Shown: piece after piece, positions 53,087 to 60,109 of the stretch
Layout: every line of letters begins with the position of its first letter
Position numbering within the stretch: the first letter of the stretch is position 1
DNA from: SCTD01 sp963781675
Lineage (GTDB): Bacteria; Actinomycetota; Actinomycetes; Mycobacteriales; SCTD01
Length of the DNA stretch: 64,000 bases
Reading direction: 5' to 3'
Assembly (NCBI GenBank): GCA_963781675.1
Contig: CAWAGF010000002.1
Location: 186,001-250,000, forward strand
Position numbers and translations under genes: made by a program
Notes under the pieces: generated by a model
Databases searched by the model: none
What the model was told of the DNA's origin: nothing
What the model saw: the letters and a program-made list of their open reading frames with translations, nothing else

Positions 53087-53296
53087 CTAGAGCTTGTGCT
53101 TCTGGGCCTTGCCGAGCACCGTCGTGATGTCGAGCTCGCGGCCGTCCTGCTTCCAGGACTTGGTCTCGCAGGAGTGGCAGGAGGTGAAGTCGACGGGCGT
53201 GCCGTCGGTCAGCGTCATCGTGATCGAGGTGACGCGGTTGCCCGCGCAGGTGCCGCAGACGGCCAGGGCGCGCGCAGGGGTGGTGACGAGCGACAT
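53087..53296 (-). CDS. Small zinc-ribbon protein upstream of manB
   Basis: A 69-residue protein with two CxxC pairs, C14-C17 and C40-C43 (LAVCGTC, FTSCHSC), separated by 22 residues, which fits a zinc ribbon. The basic C-terminus (KAQKHKL) may contact nucleic acid. It ends 10 bp before the manB start on the same strand. Function unknown. The 118 bp upstream, to the DUF3499 stop, hold only a likely promoter. Confidence 0.78.
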   Translation of the reverse strand: MSLVTTPARALAVCGTCAGNRVTSITMTLTDGTPVDFTSCHSCETKSWKQDGRELDITTVLGKAQKHKL

Positions 53297-53414
53297 CGGG
53301 GTTCTCCAGTGAGCAGCTGGGTGGACGTGCGTTGCTGCTCCATCGCCCGGTCCGGCCGATCCCTTGAGAACCCGGCGTGTCGGGGACGAACCGGACGAAA
53401 CGCCCGTGGTCGGG

Positions 53415-53774
53415 TCAGCCGGGGGTGGGCAGGGCGCGCAGGTGGCCGCGGCGGCCGGTGCTGCCGTCGGGTCCCACGGTGGCACCGCCCGCGGCGGGCC
53501 GGGCGGCCTCGCGCACGGCGTCGGCCAGCGCCTCGAGGTCGTCGCTGCTGCGGGCCCGCACGACGTCCGTGTGCTCCGGGGCGTGCCGGACGACCTCCCA
53601 GCCGCGCGGGGCCGTCAGCCGGTTCGCGTGCTGCTCGCAGAGGTCGTAGCAGTGCGGCTCGGCGTGCACGGCCAGCGGCCCGACGACGGCGGCACGGTCG
53701 GCGTAGACGTACGTGAGCGTCGCGACTGCGGGTTGGGCGCACGCGGTGCGGGAGCAGCGCCGGACAGGGCTCAC
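53415..53774 (-). CDS. DUF3499 zinc-finger-like protein
   Basis: A 119-residue DUF3499 protein opening VSPVRRCSRTACAQPAVATL, followed by YVYADRAAVVGPL, CYDLCEQHANRLTAPRGWEVV and a variable tail. The C-x4-C and C-x3-C pairs suggest a zinc site. The family is almost confined to actinobacteria, always near manB and whiB; function unknown (Rv3258c homologue). It diverges from the metallopeptidase-like gene with a 69-bp gap. Confidence 0.93.
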   Translation of the reverse strand: MSPVRRCSRTACAQPAVATLTYVYADRAAVVGPLAVHAEPHCYDLCEQHANRLTAPRGWEVVRHAPEHTDVVRARSSDDLEALADAVREAARPAAGGATVGPDGSTGRRGHLRALPTPG

Positions 53775-53831
53775 GAGGCAGGACGCTAGCCGAACACGAC
53801 TCGCCTGCCGAGCGACGCGCCGCACCTCGCC

Positions 53832-53837
53832 TACCCT
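53832..53837 (+). promoter_or_regulatory. Leaderless -10 element
   Basis: TACCCT lies six nucleotides before GTG 53844, the start of the metallopeptidase-like gene, consistent with a leaderless transcript. Confidence 0.45.
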
Positions 53838-53843
53838 CGCGGC

Positions 53844-54350
53844 GTGGACGCGGCACCCGACTCGGTCCGGCGCAGCCGGCGGCGCGACCGGCACGGGCGC
53901 GGGCTGCGCGGACCCCTCGTCCCCACCACGGTGGAGCTCGGCGGACGGGTGCACCGCGTGCCGGCCGCGCAGACGCGGGGCGAGCGCTTCGACGACCTGG
54001 TGCTGGACGCCGTGGAGGACCTCGAGCAGCGCTGGGCGCGGGAGCTGGAGGGCGTGGAGTTCGCGGTCGAGGACGTGCCGGCGGTGCCCTTGGACGGCGA
54101 GCTGTACGACGACGACGTGGTCGCGGACGAGACGGCCGGCGGGGCCGTGCCGCTCGGGCGACTGCTCCCCGCCGGGCTGGACAGCCGGGGCCGCCAGACC
54201 GCCGCACGGATCGTCGTCTACCGGCGGCCCCTGGAGGCGCGCGCGGGCGACCGAGCCGACCTCGCCGACCTGGTGCACGACGTCGTCGTGGACCAGGTGG
54301 CCCGGCTGCTGCAGATCGACCCGGACGAGGTCGACCCGCCGAACGGCTAG
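53844..54350 (+). CDS. Metallopeptidase-family-like protein without HExxH
   Basis: A 168-residue protein of the actinobacterial Rv3259-type family. A basic N-terminus leads to FDDLVLDAVEDLEQRW and VEFAVEDVPA, then ARIVVYRRPLEARA and a C-terminal helix. In zincin-like relatives that helix carries HExxH; here it reads LVHDVVVDQVARLLQ, so only the first histidine remains. It may be a structural relative rather than an active peptidase. It starts leaderless and shares its stop with the convergent DUF5719 gene. Confidence 0.8.
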   Translation: MDAAPDSVRRSRRRDRHGRGLRGPLVPTTVELGGRVHRVPAAQTRGERFDDLVLDAVEDLEQRWARELEGVEFAVEDVPAVPLDGELYDDDVVADETAGGAVPLGRLLPAGLDSRGRQTAARIVVYRRPLEARAGDRADLADLVHDVVVDQVARLLQIDPDEVDPPNG

Positions 54351-55723
54351 CGGCCCGCCCCGGGGTCCGCGATGACGACCGGCCGAAGCACGGTGCGCGG
54401 CTGCGGGACGACGGGCAGCAGCGTCGTGAGCGGTCCGCGGTCGCCGCGCTCGCGGGCGTACCGCGCTGCCACGACCTCCCCCTGCACGCGGAGCTCCAGC
54501 GTGAGCGACCCGCTGGACCCCGGCGGCAGGAAGCGCGACAGCCTGGTGGCGACGGTCGTCAGGGCGGGCACCTCCACCCGCAGCGGCTTCGGCAGCGCGC
54601 CGGGAGCCGCCAGCGGCACCACCTCGACGACCGCGTCGCCGCCCGGCGCCGTCAGCAGCAGCGTGACCTCCGTCGGCGCGGACAGCCGGACGTCGGCCAG
54701 CAGCGCACTGCCACTGAGCGGCGCAGTCCCTGCGCTGTAGGCGATCTCGCGCACCGGGCCGTCCTGCCGGTCGACCACGAGCGCGCCGGCCAGCAGCGGT
54801 ACGTCGCCCCGGACGCGCAGGGCGCCGGGCGTGTCCGCGAGCTGCTCGGACAGGTCCAGCCCGACCGACGTGCCGGCCGGCACGGGCACCGGGTCCAGCG
54901 GCAGCTCGCCGTCCGCGGTGACCAGCGCGAGCTCGGCGGTGGCGTCGTCGGGGCCGGGGTTGCTCAGCAGGGCGGTACGGCGGCCCGGTCCGGACGGCAG
55001 GCCGGGCACGACGACGTCCCGCGCCGGGGCCAGGGCCGGCGGCACCCAGTCCGTGCCGAGCGGCGTCCGGCCGTCGCTCCGCACGACTCGCAGGGCCGGC
55101 GACACCTGCCCCCGCGTGGCGACGACGTGCAGCGCCAGCAGGTCGCGGTCGGGGGCGAGCCGGTCCAGCGGCAGCACCGTGCGGGCGCGCGCCGCGACCG
55201 GAACACCCCGTCCCGGACGCGGGTCCGCGGGGCCGTCGGCCGTCCACACGCCGACGTCCACCAGCGCCGGCACGTCGCCGGGGTTCACGAGCACCAGCTC
55301 GGCGAAGGAGCCGACCGTCGTGGCGCCGCCGACGAACCACGCGCTCGTCGTGGGGGCGGTGCAGCTGAGCGACGCGAGCCCGCGGCGGCTGCCGGTGGTC
55401 CCCCGGGTGGTCTGCTCGACGACCAGGCCCGCACCCGAGGCCTGGACGACGTACGCACCGGACAGCGCGGCGGGCAGCTCGCCCTCGACGAGCGGCCCCT
55501 GGGGCGGTCCGGCTCGGCGCGCCTCCCCGCCGACGGCGGTGACGGCGCTCGCGCCCCGCTCCCCCTCCTGCCGCACGTCCGGGCAGGCCGCGGAGGAGGC
55601 GCGGACCGGGACCTGCTGCGGCTGCGGTGCCTCCGGCTGCCGGGCGGTGACGGACCCTGCGGCCAGACCGGTGCCGAGCAGGACGAGGACGGCCCCCGCG
55701 CGCGCCCGGGCGCGGGCGGTCAT
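54347..55723 (-). CDS. DUF5719 secreted protein
   Basis: A 458-residue exported protein: signal peptide (MTARARARAGAVLVLLGTGL), then a long beta-rich region with VVEQTTRGTTGSRRGLASLSC, TTSAWFVGGATTVGSFAELVLVNPG in pieces, and a C-terminal half of similar beta repeats. This is the DUF5719 family found with the GT2 membrane protein in actinobacteria, probably a wall-associated partner of it. Its ATG overlaps the GT2 gene stop (ATGA). Confidence 0.85.
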   Translation of the reverse strand: MTARARARAGAVLVLLGTGLAAGSVTARQPEAPQPQQVPVRASSAACPDVRQEGERGASAVTAVGGEARRAGPPQGPLVEGELPAALSGAYVVQASGAGLVVEQTTRGTTGSRRGLASLSCTAPTTSAWFVGGATTVGSFAELVLVNPGDVPALVDVGVWTADGPADPRPGRGVPVAARARTVLPLDRLAPDRDLLALHVVATRGQVSPALRVVRSDGRTPLGTDWVPPALAPARDVVVPGLPSGPGRRTALLSNPGPDDATAELALVTADGELPLDPVPVPAGTSVGLDLSEQLADTPGALRVRGDVPLLAGALVVDRQDGPVREIAYSAGTAPLSGSALLADVRLSAPTEVTLLLTAPGGDAVVEVVPLAAPGALPKPLRVEVPALTTVATRLSRFLPPGSSGSLTLELRVQGEVVAARYARERGDRGPLTTLLPVVPQPRTVLRPVVIADPGAGR

Positions 55724-58317
55724 GCGGGCCGCCGAGCCGGCCGGGCCAGCACCAGCGCGAGGAGCAGGGCGAGCGGCTGGAGCGCCGTCGGCAGCCCCGG
55801 CGCCTGGTCCTCGGGCCGGGACGTCACCGGCACGGCCACCCGCCAGAGGGGCCGTTCCCCGGGCTGCCGCTCCAGGCCTGGCTGCCCGTCCAGCACCGGC
55901 AGGTCGGCCGTCGCGCTGACGAAGCCGATCCCCCTGCGGGCGAGGGCTTCTGCGGGCGCCACGCCTCCCGGTGTCAGCAGGTCGGCCACGGCGGCGTCCA
56001 GGCGGACGGGGCGGTCGCCGAGCCGGGGACCGGGTGCGCCGGTGACGGCGTACCGGACGGCCCCGTCCGGCTCGGGGCCGAGGAGCAGAGCACGCCGCCC
56101 CGGGCTCGCCTCGAGCTCGGCGCGCACGAAGGCGGGCAGCGCGTCGGCGCGCTGCCGCTGGAGCGGGCCGTCCGCGCCGCGCGCCAGCCACTGGCCCGCG
56201 CACAGCACCGGCACGGCGGCGGCGAGCAGGACCACGACGACAGCGACCAGCTGCCGGGCGCCGAAGGAGGAGCGGGACAGGCTGCCCTGCAAGCCTTCTG
56301 CTGCCACCAGCGCGGCCAGCAGCAGACCGAGCGCGAGCAGGTCCAGGGCAGGCCCGGGCCAGACGGGCTGGCCGTCGACGAGCACCCCGGCGAGCACGAC
56401 GGCCACCCCGAAGCCCACGAGCGCCAGCCCCCAGCCACCGGCGGCCAGGCGCACCCGCCGCGCCCGCAGCAGCCCGCCGAGCGCCGCGATCAGCAGCCCG
56501 ACCGACGTCCAGACCACAGGGGTGCCCGGGCCGCCGGGGTCGAGGAGCAGGAGGCGCCAACCGGTCTGGGCATCGCCCGGCAGGACGCGGCCCGCGCCGT
56601 GGAGGGACGCCGGGTCGAGCAGCTGCGGCGACCACGGGAGCACGAGCACCAGCGGGACGGCCAGCGCCAGTGCGGCGGCGAGCAGGCGCCGGCGGCGGGC
56701 CGGCCGCTGCGCCGGGGCAGCCGCGCCGAGCCGCGCGAGCGCGACGCCGCCGAGCAGGACGAGGGCGACCAGCCACACGAGCGGGGCGACCGCGACGACC
56801 GGCGTGAGGACGAGCCCGGCCGCCACCGGTCGCGACCAGCCGCCCTCGCGCGGGTCGCGGACCAGCAGGCGAAGCCCGACGACGACCAGTGGCGGCAGCG
56901 CCAGGTGCACGAGCGCGGCGTCCAGCCGGCCGGCGGCGACCGCCCCCGTCGCGACCGGCAGCAGCGCCCAGGTGGCCGCTGCCCAGATCCGCAGCGGGAC
57001 GGCTCGGGTCACCAGACCGCTGAGGGCGTAGGCCATCGCGCCGCTCAGCGGTACGAGGCCCAGCAGCACCAGTCCGACCACCGGGGTGAGCAGCACCTCG
57101 GGCTGGTGGCTGCCGGCGTACGTCGCCAGCACGTCCTCCGCACCGGGCAGCAGCTCCCCGCCGGCCAGCGCGCCGCGTCCCATCAGAGCGCGCTCGGCGA
57201 CCAGCGCGAGCACCGCCAGCACCCCCGTCAGCAGCAGGCCCGGTCGGCGCTGCAGCCTGCCGTCCGGCGCGGTCGCCGGTTCGTCGAGCGCGGGCACCGG
57301 CCGGCTGCCGCTGCGGTCGACCAGCGCCGACAGCCGGCTGCGCGCGCGCCGCAGGGGCGAGCCCATGAGCGGTCGTAGCTCGCGCTGCGGGACGGTGCGG
57401 GTCGCGGCGCGGGCCCGGCGGGCCGCCCGCAGCCGCGCCGGGCTGGTCGACCAGGGCGCGGTCAGCTCGGCCCGGGCGGCCCGGGGCTGCCGCAGCAGGA
57501 GGCGGCCGGCGGCGCGCAGCACCGACGCCAGCAGCACCCGCAGGAGCACCAGCGGCAGGAGCGGGCTGTGCGCGAGCAGCACCTGCAGGGCCGCCCGGCG
57601 GTCGACGGCGGCCGTACCGCCTGCGGCGCAGTCGATCTCGCGGCTGCCGACGGTTGCCGCCCGCGCGTGCCGCACCCGTGCCTGCGGGACGACCAGGACG
57701 CGGTGTCCGGCGCTGCTGGCCCGCCAGCCGAGGTCGACGTCGTCGCGGTGCAGCGGCAGCGCCGGATCGAGGCCGCCGAGCTGGTCCCAGACGTCGCGGC
57801 GGACCAGGGCGCCGGCGGTGCCGACGGCCAGCACCTGGCGCACCGCGTCGTGCTGCCCCTGGTCCAGCTCGCCCGGCTCCACGCCGGTGTCCCGGGCGCC
57901 GGAACCGTCGGTGGTGCAGCCGATCTCGACCAGCACGCGCGGGTCCTGCCAGTCGACGACCTTCGGCCCGAGGACGGCGGCAGCGGGGTCGGCGGCCGCG
58001 GCGTGCAGCAGCGCGGCGAGCGCGTCGGGATCGGGGGCGCAGTCGTCGTGCAGCAGCCAGACCCAGCGGGTGTCGGCCGGGACGGCCGCCAGGGCGGCGT
58101 GCACCGCGGCGGCGTGACCGGTGCTGCGCGGCAGCTCGAGGACGTGACCGGTGGCACGGCGCAGCAGGGCGGCGGAGTCGTCGGCGCTGCCGGTGTCGAC
58201 GGCGACCAGGCGCTCGGGGACGGCGGTGGAGGAGGCGAGCGCGCTCAGCGCCTCAGGCAGCCAGCGGCTGCCGTCGTGGGCGACGAGCACGGCGGTGACA
58301 GGGACCCGTGCAGGCAT
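55720..58317 (-). CDS. GT2 glycosyltransferase with polytopic membrane domain
   Basis: An 865-residue protein. The N-terminal GT-A domain (about 1-235) has VTAVLVAHDGSRWLPEAL, LLHDDCAPDPDALAAL (nucleotide/metal acidic motif) and LHRDDVDLGWRA. Membrane segments follow from about 240, with a cluster of about eleven between 365 and 690, then an extracytoplasmic C-terminal domain and a final helix. It is the standard WhiB-adjacent actinobacterial glycosyltransferase (Rv3779/Rv3631-like in plan); the acceptor is unknown but should be a wall polymer. The mannose genes nearby make a mannosyl donor plausible. Confidence 0.9.
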   Translation of the reverse strand: MPARVPVTAVLVAHDGSRWLPEALSALASSTAVPERLVAVDTGSADDSAALLRRATGHVLELPRSTGHAAAVHAALAAVPADTRWVWLLHDDCAPDPDALAALLHAAAADPAAAVLGPKVVDWQDPRVLVEIGCTTDGSGARDTGVEPGELDQGQHDAVRQVLAVGTAGALVRRDVWDQLGGLDPALPLHRDDVDLGWRASSAGHRVLVVPQARVRHARAATVGSREIDCAAGGTAAVDRRAALQVLLAHSPLLPLVLLRVLLASVLRAAGRLLLRQPRAARAELTAPWSTSPARLRAARRARAATRTVPQRELRPLMGSPLRRARSRLSALVDRSGSRPVPALDEPATAPDGRLQRRPGLLLTGVLAVLALVAERALMGRGALAGGELLPGAEDVLATYAGSHQPEVLLTPVVGLVLLGLVPLSGAMAYALSGLVTRAVPLRIWAAATWALLPVATGAVAAGRLDAALVHLALPPLVVVGLRLLVRDPREGGWSRPVAAGLVLTPVVAVAPLVWLVALVLLGGVALARLGAAAPAQRPARRRRLLAAALALAVPLVLVLPWSPQLLDPASLHGAGRVLPGDAQTGWRLLLLDPGGPGTPVVWTSVGLLIAALGGLLRARRVRLAAGGWGLALVGFGVAVVLAGVLVDGQPVWPGPALDLLALGLLLAALVAAEGLQGSLSRSSFGARQLVAVVVVLLAAAVPVLCAGQWLARGADGPLQRQRADALPAFVRAELEASPGRRALLLGPEPDGAVRYAVTGAPGPRLGDRPVRLDAAVADLLTPGGVAPAEALARRGIGFVSATADLPVLDGQPGLERQPGERPLWRVAVPVTSRPEDQAPGLPTALQPLALLLALVLARPARRPA

Positions 58318-58398
58318 GGAGGAGGGACCGGGGTGGGTGGGGCGTCCGGCCTGCCGGCCCGGCGGTCGGACGTCGTAGGGGGCTGCGCGAGCGCAGGA

Positions 58399-58677
58399 TC
58401 AGCCGGCAGCGCGCTTGAGGCGACGACGCTCGCGCTCGGACAGCCCGCCCCAGATGCCGAAGCGCTCGTCCTGCTCCAGGGCGTACTCCAGGCAGTCGCC
58501 CTTGACCTCGCAGCCCACGCAGATGCGCTTGGCCTCGCGGGTCGAGCCGCCCTTCTCCGGGAAGAACGCCTCGGGATCGGTCTGGGCGCACAGCGCCTGC
58601 TCCTGCCAGCCCAGCAGGCCCGTCTCGTCCGTGTCGGCACTCGCACCCAGGGCGGCCAGGTAGATCGGCTCGCTCAT
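58399..58677 (-). CDS. whiB: WhiB-family iron-sulfur regulator (WhiB2-like)
   Basis: A 92-residue WhiB protein with the four cluster cysteines in ALCAQ (C30) and ICVGCEVKGDC (C53, C56, C62), the GIWGGLS turn, and the basic RRRLKR DNA-binding tail. Position next to the GT2, DUF5719 and manB genes matches WhiB2 (WhmD), which controls septation with the WhiA regulator. Its 242-bp upstream gap is long for this region and should hold a regulated promoter. Confidence 0.95.
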   Translation of the reverse strand: MSEPIYLAALGASADTDETGLLGWQEQALCAQTDPEAFFPEKGGSTREAKRICVGCEVKGDCLEYALEQDERFGIWGGLSERERRRLKRAAG

Positions 58678-58788
58678 CTCGTCTCCTCGACCAGATCGGT
58701 CGGCCCGGCAGGCGCCGGACCGCGGTGGGTGTCACGCGACGGACGACCTCCCGGCCGGCCGTCCCGGGGGAACGACACAGGTGGAATT

Positions 58789-58822
58789 ACACGCGTGTCC
58801 TGCCCGTACGTCAAGGGGCAGG
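58789..58822. promoter_or_regulatory. Palindrome and hairpin upstream of whiB
   Basis: ACACGCGTGT (58789-58798) is a perfect palindrome. It is followed by a 7-bp stem (58799-58805 with 58816-58822). The palindrome could bind a regulator of whiB. The hairpin could end the leftward coiled-coil gene that stops at 58920. The rest of 58678-58919 shows no coding character. Confidence 0.4.
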
Positions 58823-59219
58823 GGTGCTACACGGCCCTTCCGCCGGACGTGGTAGCCCGTCAGCGCACGGTGATCACGCCGTTCCCGACGGTGATCAGGA
58901 CGGCGTGGACCGCGTGCGGCTAGGGCCTGCGGCGGCGGAACAGGCGGCGGACGAGGTCCTCCTCCTGCTCCCCCTGCGGGGGCGCAGGCGCGGCGGGGCG
59001 GCTGGCCCAGCTCGTCTCGGCCGGTGGCTCGGGCGGGCGCGGAGCGGCGGCAGGGGCCTTCGCCGGAGCGGGACCAGCCGGCGCCGGGGCAGCCTTCGCA
59101 GCGGCCGGCGGGGCCGTCTGGGGCTGCGGGCGAGGGGCGGGGCTCGCCTTCTGCGGCTGGGGCTTGGGAGCGACCGCCGGGCGGGCGGGAGCGGCCTGCG
59201 GGGCGACGGCCTTGGCCGG

Positions 59220-59310
59220 CTGCTGGGCCGGCTGCTGGGCCGGCTGCTGGGCCGGCTGCTGGGCCGGTTGCTGGGCCGGCTGCTGGGCCGGCTGCCGGCT
59301 GCTGGGCCGG
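59220..59310. repeat. 12-bp tandem repeat with 7-bp interruption
   Basis: CTGCTGGGCCGG is repeated six times in tandem (59220-59291, one copy with a T), then CTGCCGG (59292-59298) interrupts, then one more unit (59299-59310). Translated leftward, the units give PAQQ repeats, and the 7-bp piece shifts the frame. Confidence 0.85.
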
Positions 59311-59500
59311 CTCGGCAGCCCCGTCGGCCTTGGCGGGGTCGGCCTTCGCCGGCTGCGCCTCGGCGGGCTCGGCGGGCTTGGCGGGCTGTGCCTTGTGGGG
59401 CTGGGCGGCCTTGGCGGGCTGTGCCTTCGCCGGCGCGCCCTTCGCGGGCTCAGCCTTGGGAGGTGTGGCCTTGGCGGGCATGGCCTTCGCGGGCTCAGAC

Positions 59501-59590
59501 TTGGCGGCCGTGGCCTCCGGGGAGGCAGCCTTCGTGGGCTCAGCCTTGGCGGCCGTGGCCTCCGGGGAGGCAGCCTTCGTGGGCTCAGCC
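59501..59590. repeat. 45-bp perfect tandem duplication
   Basis: The 45 bp at 59501-59545 are repeated without change at 59546-59590. On the minus strand this encodes two copies of AEPTKAASPEATAAK. The lack of any silent difference suggests recent duplication. Confidence 0.85.
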
Positions 59591-60109
59591 TTCGCCGGCG
59601 TGGCCTCCGCGGGCATCGCCTGGGCCGCTGGCCTTCGCCGGGGTGGCCTTCGCGGCCGCAGCCTGGGCCGGGTCGGCCTTGGCCGGGTCGCTCGCCGTCG
59701 CAGCCTTCGTCGTTCAGCTTCCGTCACCGGCGCCTTGACCGGCTCCGCCTCCGCGGCCTCGGTCTGCTCAGGCTCCCGCGGCTCGTCGGCAGGCTTGGCC
59801 TCGGCCGCGGCCGAGGTCCCCTCCGGGGACGAGGCCCCTGCGGCCCGGGCCGTGCCGGACGGTGCCGCGTCCGCTGTCGCCGGCGCCTCGACCTTCGCCT
59901 GCGGCTCCGCCGCCTCGGCCGCCTCGGCCGCCGGCTGGGACTTCGCCTGGTCGACCGCAGAGGGGGCCGGCGCAGCACCGGCTGTCGCCGGCTGCCCCTG
60001 AGCCGCCTTGCCCGACGGCGCCGTCGCCGCCCCAGCGCCGGCAGCCGCCGGACCCGCCTGCGCGGAGCCGGCCGCTCCCTTCGGCAGCCCCTGGGCGATC
60101 CCCTTGCCG

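Noticed and set aside
59220..59310. CRISPR-like array
   Set aside because: The units are contiguous 12-bp repeats without unique spacers, inside a coding tail.
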